From Loxodes magnus (lineage: Eukaryota; Ciliophora; Karyorelictea; Loxodida; Loxodidae), in contig CAMPDV010000909.1 in assembly GCA_946699065.1 (NCBI GenBank), positions 62,001-126,000 on the forward strand: 64,000 nucleotides of DNA, written 5' to 3'. Positions 36,785 to 49,144 of this stretch are shown piece after piece. The translations under genes were made by a program, and so were the position numbers. Below the pieces are notes generated by a model, which had not been told where the DNA came from, searched no databases, and saw only the letters and a list, made by a program, of their open reading frames with translations. How positions within the stretch are numbered: position 1 is the first letter of the stretch; each line of letters opens with the position of its first letter.

Positions 36785-37945
36785 TTTATTTATTTAATAA
36801 GAATAATTTATTATTTTTATCAAAAAACTTAAATATCAGTACTCTAATTTCCAAAGCATAGCGCCAAATAAATTAATTTCTTTTTGTATTATATAATCTA
36901 TTTTTATGTTAGTATTTTTTTATTTAAACTAGATTTTCATCGATTCGGTTATTTTTGAATTTAAATTTAATGATTTTTCATAATTTTATTGTAAAATTTA
37001 AAATTACATTGAAAAAATGTATTTAATAAAAAATGTAAATTTGAAAATATATTGTAATTAATATTTTCTTGTATAAAAAATAAATTAAATATGCTAGTAA
37101 ATTTTATTATATTTATTAAAAATACTAAATTACTATTTATTTCAAATTTTATTATCTTATTTTATATATTTAAATTAAGTAATACTAAGTCTATTTTTAA
37201 ACCATTAGCAATTTACTTTTTATTCATTTATAAATATATTGCTTTTATTAAATTAAAAATAAATAAAAATTATAGTTTAGCAAATTAAACAGATAAGTAA
37301 GATTTTAATTATATTTATTAGCTTTAATTTTAAACCTAAATTTCTCTTTATTTTAAGTAATTATACAATTTGGATTTTAAATAAACTTTTAAAGTAAAAA
37401 AATTATATAAATAAAAATATAGAATTGTTACCATTTTTAAATTAAGCAATTATTGAAATAAAAAAGTTATCTATCTTTTGCTTTTTAAAATACTTAAATT
37501 CTTCGTAATACTTTAAATTGATTATTGATAAATCTTTTAGAAAATTACATGATATAATTAAAAAAATTTAAAACTGTAATAAGAATTAAATTATAAATTA
37601 ATTATTAATTATTTGATGTTAAAATAATTAAAAAGTTAATATTAAATTTTAATTAAGCATTTCTAAATGTCGTTCTAGATTATTAACATTTATAAATCAA
37701 AGTAACTAAATAAATGAGATCTTAAGGAAAAATAATATTTAATAATTTAATCAAATATAGTAAATAAATTATTTTTTTATTTTTTGACTAAAGAAAGTAA
37801 TAATAATAATAAAATATAATGATTATCTCCTAATTAAATTAATAACTGGCTTGTTTAAAGTTCCTGAAAACAATTTTCCTAAAAGATAATTTCACAGTCT
37901 TTCTCTACTTTTTTACTACATGATAAAGAATCTAGTTTGCTCTTC
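36785..37945. other. AT-rich DNA, nothing supported
   Basis: Includes a standard-code-open stretch at 37091-37288 with Ile/Leu/Lys-only composition, which I take as chance. No motif found. Confidence 0.35.
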
Positions 37946-37949
37946 CAAA

Positions 37950-39225
37950 CTGTCATGATTTTGATATTGAATCGAAATTTAAATAGTTGTCGAATATTTT
38001 TTGATGTTAGGATTTTTAGATTGCTTCAAATTTTGTAATAAAATATTTTCTATTAATTATTTTAAAAATATAAATGCTACCCTAAGAATTAACGATCATC
38101 TTATCAATTTTACTAAAGATTTTATAATTTTAAGCCTTATACTTGATATGAAAATTTTAACAGAATCTTATGAAATGTCCAGGCTTTATACAATACAAGC
38201 ATTTAGGTCATTTTTACTTCTTTATTGTCTTTGATAGCTGTAAATCTCGCTCAAATTCCATAAAATCATTATTGGACAAGCTTTAAAAAAGCTTTCTTTG
38301 ATTTCGGCAAATCGACTTATCTTTTTTCTGTTTGTTCAATTTGAATACAAATAATAATACAAAGAATTTTAATTATTTAGATAATTTAGCCTCTTCAGAG
38401 ACCCCTTTTTACGTCCGATTCTACATTGGATGGCTTTTTTCTCCGGAAAAGCTCGGCGAGCAGACTTGTCGTTGGTATGCTCGTAATGTAGAAGTTCTTG
38501 ATTTTTAATTTTGTTGGGCCCAATTCGTTCTGAAAAAAATTGCTTTAATTCAAGGTGATCCTCTTTCTCTGTTGACTCTTATCATTCTCTGGAATATTTT
38601 CTCAAAATGGGAGGGTTGTGGAAAGGGACAAAGTGGCACAAAAAGACTTTTCATAACTTATGCACTTGGCTGATCTGAATTTACAGTTTGTGAGTATCAT
38701 GAGAGTAAATCGCTATGTACCAACAGGAATTCTATTTCCTCCATTGTCCTATTGCTACCATAGTTCCTTTTCTCTGATCGAATTCATATTATCTCTGTGA
38801 GAACTTTTTTCCACTTCTGACTAATTCGAAGCTTTTTTCACCTTTTCGGGCTTCCTAATTATAGAAGCTCCGACCTAGAATACAATAGGAATATGCCCTT
38901 CTTCAGATACATGGCCAATCCAAAGAGGCTTTCCACGTCCATTTTGTAGTTTGGCCTCTTAAGCAATGGTATGGCTTGACAAAGCCCGAATCTGCGTGAA
39001 AAAATTATTATAGGAGGAAGTCATAACAACTACATACTTTCCCCTAGATCCTTCAGCTACTCTCTAAACGTTGATCAAAGAAATCTACACCCCAAGAGGC
39101 TTAAAAACCATTTTTCTGAGATATGATTTGATCTCAAATTCCTTCGAATTTTAGTTATGGATGCCTTGCAGGTCTCACACAAAATCGAACATTTTTAGCA
39201 GACCTTTTTTTATTGATCAAATTGT
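37950..39225 (-). mobile_element. Fossil integrase-bearing element (LTR/Polinton-type integrase)
   Basis: The minus strand carries an integrase-like region. A Cys-pair segment of zinc-binding type lies near 39190, EGSRGKYVVVM...YNNFF...ALSSHT (RNase-H-like integrase core) near 38990-39080, and TTSLLAELFRRKKP, typical of the integrase C-terminal part, near 38420. Such enzymes insert element DNA into chromosomes. Only the integrase part is present; no terminal repeats, protease, reverse transcriptase or capsid gene was recognised. It is an incomplete, broken fossil. Its age cannot be judged without other copies. Confidence 0.45.
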
Positions 39226-39357
39226 ATATTAATCCCTTTCATATAAATATAATTACTAAATTAAGTTTTTATATTAATTTTGCTATTTATTAAAGTCATA
39301 CTTGATATTAAGCTCGAAATGTGCACTCTAAGCATTTTTAATGACAATGCTATTTTT

Positions 39358-39398
39358 TAAGAGATGCGCGCCAGTAAAGTGCTACGCGCTCTTTAATC
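39358..39398 (+). mobile_element. Retroelement 3' hairpin copy
   Basis: AAGAGATGCGCGCCAGTAAA then GTGCTACGCGCTCTTTAATC with a T-rich tail. Plus orientation. The body to its left is too short to assign. Confidence 0.6.
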
Positions 39399-39399
39399 C

Positions 39400-39945
39400 A
39401 AGTTTTTTTTATTAATTTCTTACTTGCTTAAGATTTCTAGGAAACATTTTAATATGACTATCCTAACTATATTTGTCTTTTGTGTTTGAGATTTTTTAAG
39501 ATAAAATTCCATTTTTATATAATAAAAATTTTGAAAGTTTAGAAAAAATATATTTATTCTTTAGATGAATTAAGTAATTTAAGTATTAAATAAAATCTTA
39601 AAATCTAAAGTTATTAGTTATTAAATTAAAATTATTAATAAATAATTTGAAAATAGTAATATATTTTTACTAAACTTCAAATGCTTTGACTATTATTTTG
39701 TTTTAATTAAATAAATATTATAATTATTAAATGTTTTAAATTATCTAAAAGTAAGTATTAAAAAATTGTTAAACTATATTTAAAATCTTATGAATGTATA
39801 AAAATTAAAATTCTAAAAATAAGATTTAAAACAATTTTTTATTAAAATTAAATAAATTTAGTTTAAAGTATCATTTATAATTTTATAAATTATTTGAGAT
39901 TAAATTGATTGAAATTATATAAAGTTTTAAAGAACAAATTTAAAG
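39400..39945. other. AT-rich DNA, nothing recognised
   Basis: No gene or repeat supported. Confidence 0.35.
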
Positions 39946-39949
39946 ATTT

Positions 39950-40330
39950 CAAGCAATATGTTTTCTATGTAGGTAAGTAAACATAAAATCCAAAGATTTA
40001 AATAAGAAATTAAAAAATTGATTAAATCAGTATTATGCCATCCGATGAAGAATGCTTTTAGAAATAAAAATGTATTTAATCAAAATAAGAAATTGAAGTT
40101 AAGTTCAACAAAATTTGTATATTTTTATAAAATGAGAATTTAAAAAGAAAAACTTATCTAATAAAAGGGAGAAACAGATATTATAAATCTTTAACTTATT
40201 TCGAACGAAAAATTAAATATATATGATGAATGATAATTAAATATCAAATGTTTAATAATTAAACAATTAATACATTGATATATGCAAGAAAATCTTAAAA
40301 ATACAATAAAGACTAAAAGACATAAGAAAA
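39950..40330 (+). repeat. Orphan copy of the kelch 3' flank
   Basis: Matches, in inverse orientation, 55430-55010 downstream of kelch copy E, and partly 10740-10890 downstream of copy C (TTTTCTATGTAG.TAAGTAAACATAAAA, AAATAAGAAATTAAAAAATTGATTAAA, ATTATAAATCTTTAACTTA). No kelch gene is next to it. Confidence 0.6.
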
Positions 40331-40339
40331 ATAAAAAAT

Positions 40340-40725
40340 TTCTTCTATTGCTAGTTTTGAGATTAATTATTCTAGTCTTGTGAAATATTCAAAATGCGTT
40401 AAGGTCTCATTCTTTGGTCAAAACTCTCGATTTTATTTGCTCCGCAAATTCAATTTTCACCATTAGCTTCTAATTGTTTTTCTTCAGCTTTTGACCTCTT
40501 CTTGGAAATCCAGCACCACTTTAATCAGTTAATCAGCGTTTATTTACTTTTTTGTGATGAGATTCGAGATTTCCAAACACATTATACTTTTAGCTTATTT
40601 TCTAGGCTTTTCTTCAGAGGTGGAAGACTTATCCTGATGGGTAAATTTTTTTGACACCCTTTTTTGGTCCTAACCTTACTTGGATGCTTTTAACTCCTGT
40701 TTTTTTGGAGCCATGAAGAATCCTG
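40340..40725 (-). mobile_element. ORF1/Gag-like retroelement, N-terminal part
   Basis: The minus strand reads GFKPGFFMAPKKQELKASK, KKFTHQDKSSTSEEKPRKQA and VVLDFQEEVKS, then EQDLNAFW with Trp as TGA (40391-40389). It aligns to 57940-58300 (+) and 16400-17035 (-). The knuckle is missing, so the copy is truncated. Confidence 0.6.
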
Positions 40726-40729
40726 GTTT

Positions 40730-41750
40730 GAATCCTAACATACTTTTTTAATATTTACATAAAAGCTACCAAACTATCAAATATTACTCCTTAAATTTCA
40801 ACAAATTCTCAAGTCTTTTTACTTCATAAAACAGAGTATAGCTCAGAAATTATTTAGTAGCAATTTTGCAAGTTATAAAAAATAAATAAAAGTAGCAAGA
40901 TGTTCTTTCTAAATAAAACTAAACATTTAACAAATATTATTTCATAGATTTCACTTTATTACCTTTTAAGACTACATAAAGATGAAACATTTAAATCTTT
41001 ATTTTAAATTATTTTTAGAAAGCTAACAAATTCTGATTTTAATATTTATTTTTTATTTAATAATATAAATAGTGATAACTTTTGATATTTAAAATCTTGA
41101 AGAAATTTACCTAACATTTCTAAATAGATATATAGAACGTTGAAGACTGTAAAAGATTCTTGAATTCATTTAAAAATAATAGAAAAGGAAAGTTCTTTTA
41201 AGATACTATAGATAGAATAAGTTAAATGACAATTGCATACTTTTATTTTGAAGATATTGATAATGAAGCAAGTTGCAATTATACTTATAAAATATTGTAT
41301 AAGCTTACGATAAAGGAATAGCTTCTTTATACAAATTTGAACCTTTTGCTATAATACTAATATTACTTATAATATTATTACTATTACTATTATCTCTCAG
41401 AGAATTGATATAACAACATTGATTTTTGAGATTTGGTAAATATATATAATGGAAGCGTTTTAAATTAAAGCATTCATATTTTTGCATACATGAAGATTTG
41501 AATGCCATTAATTATTTTTAATTATGTGAAACTCTGCAAGATCTTATTTAGGATTCCAGATCTAAAAATCTATGTTCTAGTAAAGAAGTTAACATATAAA
41601 AAAATCTATCTTAGCTTTAATCTCTAAATTATAAAACAGTTAAAAGAAATCGATTTTAGTAATAATAGCATTTCAAAAAATTATCTAGAAGATAAATTTA
41701 GTTTCACAAGTGAAATAATGAACGGCAAAAAGGAATAAATAAATAAATTA
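40730..41750. other. AT-rich DNA, nothing recognised
   Basis: No motif or paralogue; contains a short imperfect (TAATAT)n/(TAC)-like stretch at about 41350-41395. Confidence 0.35.
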
Positions 41751-41757
41751 GATTAAC

Positions 41758-42110
41758 ATGGCTTTACCATTATGTGGTTAACCGCAAGTAAATAAGATAT
41801 ATCTTGAAAAATGGAGCCATGGCAGATTTTGTTTCTTACGAATACCAAAGCAACGCTCAACTATCATCTCACTTCAGATTCAAAGTTAAATAGCCATCAT
41901 AATCAAAGTTCGTTCCGTTCAAGATTTCAGAATAAGCAAAAGCAGTGGAAGATTTAGTCGATTATGGGTACTTAATTCTCCAACCTCTGATTAAGCTATT
42001 ATTTCCTTCATCTCTAGATTGATGGCTTAAGTACCTTTGGAGATCCACCCCATTAAAGCAAGCTGAAATTTGGGGGCCACTATCTTAATATTTATTTAAT
42101 ATAACGAAGT
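41758..42110 (+). other. Coding-like segment, LWVL..PTSD family
   Basis: From the ATG at 41758: MALPLCGQPQVNKIYLEKWS, a long non-AT-biased stretch, and GRFSRLWVLNSPTSDQAIIS, matching the phrase encoded at 17.4-17.6 kb (-). No TGA occurs until a Trp-like one about 100 codons in. The protein is unrecognised. Two dispersed copies on opposite strands suggest a mobile-element ORF. Confidence 0.45.
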
Positions 42111-42114
42111 TGAA

Positions 42115-43270
42115 GTGGAAGAAGAAAAAAAATACAAGCAATTTATGAAATAAGAATAATGTTTTTAATTTATATAAAACTGTTTTATAATTTATATGAA
42201 AATATAATATAGATATATTCATTTATATTAATTAATTAATTATATTAAAACTATTATTTTTTTTAATTTAAATGCTCAAATTATTTATATCTTCTTCAAG
42301 CTTTATATAAACTTTTAATTTTTAAATAAATTTGCAACATTTTAATATTTCAACATATTTTTATTAAATATAAATTTGATATTAAACTAATTAGGTTTAT
42401 TAAACTTTATAATACAAAATTTTACTAATTTAAATTTCTAAAGAAATTTATATATTTAAAATAAAAAATTGTTTTGCTTATATAAATTTATATAAATTTA
42501 ACTATCTAAACTAAATTAGCTTACACTATTTCTTTATCTTGCTTTATAGATAATTCAGAAAAAAATTTAAAACTTTTATTGTCTATAAATAATTTCTTTA
42601 AAGCTTTTCTATTTTTTTTATTGTAGAAAAGTTTTTTTACTGTTTTTTATTTTATAAAAGCATTTTCGGTTTTCATCTTATTTTCACATAAAGCCAAATT
42701 TTAGCTTAATTTTCATTGTAAGATAAAATTTATATTTTTTCTTTTTTCTTTATTACTTTTAAACAATTAAAAATTCTTCTTTTCCAATTTTAATAATATT
42801 TTTATCATAGTCTTTATAATATTTCTTTAATTTTTTCTTATTACTATTTATTCATTTCCTACTGTTCTAAGCTTTTAAGCGTTTAACATTCCCTTAATTT
42901 TCCATAAAATGATTTAATTCAAATTTCGTCCTAATCGAGGCGAAATTTAATAATTTTTGTTTTTCCTTGCTAAAAAATTAGTTTTTATTCTAGAATTCTC
43001 ACTTTTATCAACTGATAATTTAATCTATTGTTTTTTCTAAATTAATATAGCTTTTTAGAATTTTTATGAATGACTAATTTCTAAAAATTTACTTTGTCGG
43101 ATTTAGTATTACTAATTTTAGCTATACTTTTAACTCTTCGTATAGTTAACCTTTCGATGCTTATTATTTGCTTATCTATAAAAAAAACTTAAAAAAGAAG
43201 GTAGTGATTCAATATATTCTGATTTTTTTTTCTTTTTTAAGGCATAAAATTTTGGCAAGTTAATAGATAT
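42115..43270. other. AT-rich DNA; weak minus-strand coding hint
   Basis: The minus strand at about 43200-42500 reads a Lys-rich frame (NFASIRTKFELNHFMENQGN) with four TGA codons, about what chance gives. I do not call a gene. Confidence 0.3.
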
Positions 43271-43384
43271 TCATACTTTTTTTTGATGTAATAAATCATA
43301 GGTGATTATATAAGAAAAATAATTTTTTTAAGTAAAATAGATAATTTTTAATATTTTTTAAGATTAAAAAAGTTTATTACTATT

Positions 43385-44929
43385 TTATCTACTTTCTCTT
43401 CTAATTATTTCTGCATGCAAATTATTAGTTTCAACTTTCATAATTTATATATAATCTTCTTAACTATATGAATACATAATGGCAAAAACATAATTTTCTT
43501 TTTATTTTACTTAAAATAGACAATTACCTTCTATAGGAAGAAGTGCTTCTTACCAATTAAAAGCATTTTTTTTATAAATTATTTTTGATTGCTTATTATT
43601 TTTATGATTACCTCCTAATATTATTAAAGGATCTAAACATATAGCTGAAACACTAATAGGACTTGGTAGCTAAAATTCAATCTATGTTCACTCATCTTTT
43701 TAAATATTGTATCTAAGTATATCTTTTGACAATTAATTTTCTGAATTTTTTCCTCCAAAAGAATATATATTTTCTTCTTACTTATCTGTTGCAAGTGTTT
43801 AACTATGAATTCCATAGGGCATTTAAGAACTTCATTTTCAATTATTTTCACTTTCTAATCTTAAACATTCTACTGTATTTAATGTATTTTTATCTGCCCC
43901 TCCTGCAGCAAAAATAATACCTTAAGCTGCAGCTAAACCCTAGCAAAATCTTGCTACATTCATATCATTTAATTACTTAAAATTTCCTTCGAAATCCACT
44001 TATCAGGTAGTTTTTATTACTTAATTATTTGTTTTTCCACCTACTATATATAGTTTATTTTTATAATCTATACTTCTTTAATACGTAGGAACTTTTTATT
44101 GTATCTTAATTAATTTATATTCTTCCCTTATTATATCAAATAAATGTAAGTTGCAGGTATCTCTACTAAATTAATGAAGATAATTTTAAAAGTCTTGATT
44201 TTAATAATTTTATTCTTAACTTTAATTTAAAATTCTTATATTTTATTTGCTCTCTTCTTATTACTGTTAGCTTTTCTCTATTACTTCTTATGTTTTTTCT
44301 TTTCAATTCTTATAAACAAACTCAAAAGCTTAACCCAATTACTTAAGCAATTATTCTTTATAGTCTTCTAATTTTTATATTCGCTTCTTTCCTTATTTTT
44401 ATACTTTCTGATAATCCTCTTGAGTTAGTACTTCATTTTTTTCTCTTTAGTCATATATATTAATTTGGCCTTACTATTTTATAATATATTCAAGTTTCAA
44501 GACTTTTTAATTTATGCTTCTAATGCTTTATTATATTTAATTTTTTACTTGATTAGTTTTGTTAAATATATGGCTATTCAATAGAACTAAAGTCTATTTA
44601 CAAATAATAGAATGCTACTAGTTTATCTTTAATAGTTATAATTTCAAGTTTATTCTTTAAGATTTTAACGTTTCTAAGGTTTATTTTATTTTTTATTATA
44701 ACTAAGTTGTTAGTTTTTAGTCATTTAAAAGTTGTTCGTTGCTTTTTAAATCATTAGGGTTTTATAAAGAAACTAATTAGCAAATAGGACATTTATTCTG
44801 TTTATTTTTTCTGAAATCTGCTGCCAAACAGATAATGCAAACTGAATGACTGCAAGGTAAAATTTTAGGAATACCAAGTTATGAATCAAATTTTTCACTA
44901 CAAGATATACAAATATCTTGATTCTACAT
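43385..44929 (-). CDS. RING finger / coiled-coil / kelch-repeat protein, copy D
   Basis: Minus-strand ATG at 44929. The family-length end is codon 515 at 43387-43385. RING: CISCSEKFDSQ..., LPCSHSVCIICLAADF, CPIC. A coiled coil follows. Kelch units FAAGG, YSFGG and IILGG are present, with NNWKWSSQMPYG carrying two TGA Trp codons. The alignment to copies A, C and E is gap-free in length. The oddity is that the stop position holds TAA, not TGA. If TAA is only Gln, translation would run 37 codons on to the in-frame TGA at 43273-43271. The gene lies 50 bp downstream of the end of the LINE-derived ORF on the same strand. Function is inferred as an E3 ligase, as for its paralogues. Confidence 0.83.
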
Positions 44930-44978
44930 TTTAACTATTTTAGCTAATAAAAATAAATTTTATTTTATTTTAATTTCA

Positions 44979-46910
44979 TCATAATTTTTTATTGCTTATA
45001 TATAATTTCTTTATTTTATCTTCATTTGAATAATCTTAGATAATTTTATTAATTAAAATAAAAATTCTAGAAATAAAAAATTTTTTATTTTTTTATTGTT
45101 GATATGAAATTTAACGTATTTTTGATCTTTTTAAAATGAATTACAACTATTTTTAGGAAAATAATTTTTTTTTAAAGTTCTCTTCCTAAATAGCTTTTTA
45201 GATTCCATTGATTTAAACTAGTTTGCTTGCAGAACAATTTATTTCTATAAATTGAGTTTCTTCCTTCATAGCTTTCCATTACATTTTTAGTTAGCATATT
45301 AATATCTTTTCAAATCTACTTACGGATTATCTTTTTTATCTGAAGTTTTTCCAGAGGTACATTTTCTACTAAAGATTTTGCATTTTTTCTTGAATGCTTT
45401 TACTTTGGTCTATATTTTTTCTATTTTCATCAAAATCGTTTAGTTGAGCAATTAGGCTTGTTGTTACGCCATATATTATAAACTAACTCTATTTTCTTTA
45501 CCCCAGCTTCTTGATATTTATTTATTTTTGTTTTTTATTATATTTAGCTTTGTTGTGACAATAACCACAAATTTTAGTCTAATTCTTCCATCTTTATTTA
45601 GAGCTATTTCTTGGAGTTAAAGCAGGGTAAATATATTTTTTCCTAGAGTGAAATTTGATGTGATCTTAGGGCTATTCAAACTTTTTTGTCAGTTCCTTGA
45701 CATTTCTTATTTAAGAAAAATTTTTTAGAGGTTTATTTCTCTTACATTTTTTAAATTTTGCTCTTTTAAAAATATATTAAGGATTTTTATTTAGATTATT
45801 ATGTTTTTGCTTTGCTTTCTATTTTTTCCGATTTCAAAATTTGTGAAGATAATGTTTATATATTTTTTCTATCATAATTGGAGTTTTCCTAATTATGACC
45901 TCCATGCTAAGAAAAATCTCTCTAGTATCTTACTTTGCTTAAGCAAATAATTTGTCTAAAAAACTTGGTAATTTTTAATATTGTTTTGATTAATTCTATT
46001 TACCAAGCGCAGTTTCCTCAATTTAATTAAAAAGATTTTAAATAAATTGGTATTAAAGTTCAGCAATGCTTTAGTCAAGCTATTAAAATTATTAATATTA
46101 TTCAAAAAAAAATTTAATAAAAGCTTCTTATTTATGGATCCTGCAATTTTGATATTTTAAAGAGTAAATATCATTATTATTCATATTTCAATTTTTTAAA
46201 TCATTCTTCAAGGTAATAATTAATGGAAAATAATAACTACGTAAATCAGAATCTCGAATAACTAGGAAATCTGCAAAATTATCAGAGTTTAGATGTTGAG
46301 TTGCTAATAAGTAGTAATTACAATAAAATTAGTTAATAGCTCTATGAATGAAAGTGTTAGATTCTTATAAATTTAAAATGTTTAATTCATTTGATGATAT
46401 AAAATCTAGAAATATTTAAGTATTATTATTTATTTGAAAATAGTTATTACCATGATTAGGAAGTAAAACATTAAAATCACTACAAAGAATAGTAGGAATT
46501 TAACTGTTAAAATTTATTATATTATTAAGGTTTTCTTACGCTATATCTTTATCTATATTTAGATTTTTGTTCATTTGCATATAACATATTGCAATAAGCC
46601 AGTTTCCAATTTTAACACTTACAAAATATCCAGGAAGTTTTAAGAAATTAAATTTGATTTAGCAAGAATCAAGTTCTTTTTCAGCAAGCAAGCAGACATC
46701 ACCACCTCGATAATTAACATTTTTAAATAAGAGTGGTATTGTTCTTTAGCAATAGGAAAATAAGTTTATTATGTTAAACCTTCGCTTATTGAAAAAATAA
46801 AAATCGTCTTTGATCTAAATAATCTCAAATAAGTATTAATAATTTTCAATTTTATCTATACATTTTAATGTCTTTATTATAAATGTTAAAAAGAAAGTTA
46901 TTTAAAACTT
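44979..46910 (-). mobile_element. LINE ORF2, AP-type endonuclease domain and linker
   Basis: One minus-strand frame runs from about 46910 to a double TGA at 44981-44976. The N-terminal third is an APE/EEP endonuclease: NVNYRGGDVCLLAEKELDS, YFVSVKIGNWLIAICYM, IPTILCSDFNVLLPNHGNN (the GDFN-type motif as SDFN), and VIRDSDLRSYYFPLIITL (the SDH-type end). This enzyme nicks target DNA to prime reverse transcription. The remaining ~400 codons (from about 46184) are Lys/Gln-rich with a C-x2-C pair (KICGYCHNKAKY) and one TGA. No reverse transcriptase motif follows, so the element is incomplete. The long open frame suggests it is young or still coding. Confidence 0.65.
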
Positions 46911-47954
46911 TAATTTTAATGCCATTTCCAAAAAATTAACAATTTAGTAATTTCCTTTATGTTAGTTGATTTAAAATATTTATAAGAATAATTTTGATAT
47001 ACTTAATAGAATAAATGCTTGCTAAATTAAATTCACTTAAATTATTTGAAAATAAATTAAAATTTTAGTAAAATGAAACTAAATCTTATATAGCAGCTGA
47101 ATTATGACTAAGTAAGCTTTATACTCTTAATAGAATAATTTATAGAATGCTTAGTTTATTTGTTAAACTTATAAGTTTTAATAGTAATTATAATTTTTTA
47201 TTTTACAGAATTGGCAAACTTTAATTAAAATTTTAGTTGATATTAATATAAATTAAGAAATAAAATAAAGACTACGATATTTAGAAAATATAGAATCAAA
47301 ATTCAAAGCATAGTAAAATTATCTTTCCAAGTGAATCATAAAGCAAGATGTATATAGGATAATAATAGAAAAAATAAAGAATACTATATTTATTAAAATA
47401 AATTAAAATGCAGGATATGCTTAAATAAAAAATTATTGGTGATTTAATTATGTTTAGCAAGAAGTGATTAAAAATTTGAAAGATCTCAACGCATTCTTAG
47501 CAAAAAAAAATTAAAAAATTATCAAGAAAATAAATTATTTAGCCATTCGAAAATAATTTATAGATAATCTGTAAGCAAAAAATTAAATTACTTTTTTTTA
47601 TAAAATTTAAATAAATATAATTTAAAAAGATGACTGAAAGAATTGAAATTTTTTTTTAAATTCCAAAAAAAGAAAGAAATAATGTTTTAAAAATCATATA
47701 AAATAAACTGAATAGTAGCATATTATTTTAAACTAACTTTATAAAAGCTTAAAAAATAAGCTTAGCTAGTATAACCTTAAATAATCTCTAAATTTTCATA
47801 ATTTAACGAAAAATCTTTAGGAAATTTAATAAAAGTAGTAAAGATCTAACAGGAAATGGCATAGAAACTAAAGGAGGAAAAAATAATGGAAAGCATTAAA
47901 AAATATGAAAAAATTGATTTAAAAATCGAACGACGAAATTTAAATACCTTTTGA

Positions 47955-48780
47955 ACTATAAATAATATTAGAACAACAAATTCCTTCTTTAATAGAATTA
48001 CTACAGCTTTAATTAAGTCCAATTGTATTATTGTTTATTAAATCTTCTTTGCTCTTTCTGAAAATGTTGATAGCTTTATTCTTATTCTTTTTTTTCATCT
48101 CAATCCTTTTCTCTCTCTTTTAAAATAATAAATCAAATATTGTTTTAGCATTTACCATATTATTATATTATTTTATTCTATTATCGATTCACGTAATTCC
48201 ATTCCTCAGCCCAATTCCCTATAAATCTTACCTTCACACTCGCAATATACTAAACTCAATTTAATCCAAAAAAATTTTCTCTTATATCCTTTAGTAAATA
48301 CTATCCTTGTCTTAACAGATATCCTATCTTTTTACAGTATCAAACATCTTAAGAAATTTTTCTAACTTTAGGTATTAATTGCCCCATACTCTTTCTTAAT
48401 ATCCATAGTACCTCCATTGATTTATTTTTATTGAATTATTGATTGTGAAAATAAGGTAAACCGACTAATATTCTCTTTTATTTATATGATCTTCATATTT
48501 ACCTTAAATATTTCGAATTTGTAGTTAATTTCCATTTTTCATAATTATTTACTTTTAGAATCTTTTTTTGAATAATAACAAGATTATAATAAATTCATTT
48601 AATTCCGTGAATTAAGTTTTTGGGATAAAATTCTCCAAAAAGATAATGTTTAGGGTTTCTTATTTTTTTCTCAGTATAAGATTATCTATCCTATCTTTAT
48701 TTATTTTCACTTTCTATTACTTAATAAATGTTTTGAGTATATCTTATTAAATTTATGAAGAAATAAAAAATTTAAGACTT
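47955..48780 (-). mobile_element. ORF1/Gag-like retroelement relic
   Basis: The minus strand shows TMDIKKEYGAI (compare PMDVE/PMDIE upstream of the knuckle in other copies) and a decayed knuckle WYCKKIGYLLRQ near 48310-48350. A TATTATTTATAG tail lies at about 47960. It is a broken copy inside the 2.25-kb duplication. Confidence 0.5.
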
Positions 48781-49144
48781 TCATAACAATTTTTTACTGA
48801 ATATTTATGAAAACAAATAATCACTAAAAATATAATTTATTAATAATCTAAAATGAAATTACAAATATCTTCATTTAATTAATAAAAAAGTAATTACTTG
48901 TAAAGCATTAATAATAAATCTTATAAATATAGTATCAAAATAAAAGCATCATATTTAGAGTTATTTAAATACTTAATTTAAACAAACAATCATTAAATAA
49001 AAAATTACAATTTATTATGTTTACTTAAATTAGTTTTATTAGAAATAAAATTAAGTTTACTTACTTTAATTTATAGCGTAAAAGTAAATTAAAAAATATA
49101 CTAAGCATATAAATTATTTATTAGAAATTTATATTTAATAACTA

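Noticed and set aside
37091-37288. A 65-residue ORF rich in Ile, Leu, Phe and Lys
   Set aside because: Composition is what AT-rich DNA gives by chance. It has no motif or paralogue.
38540-38720. Plus-strand reverse transcriptase look-alike (ALIQGDPLSLL and LADLNLQF about 40 codons apart) followed by a 3' hairpin at 39358
   Set aside because: The same DNA is antisense to a longer, better supported integrase-like frame on the minus strand, and no RT motif A or upstream block is convincing on the plus strand. I take it as chance, but with low certainty.
42500-43200. Minus-strand Lys-rich frame downstream of kelch copy D
   Set aside because: TGA codons are as frequent as base composition predicts, and there is no motif, so coding is not supported.
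43633-43851. A 72-residue standard-code ORF on the minus strand
   Set aside because: It overlaps kelch copy D in a different frame; the kelch frame is conserved across copies.
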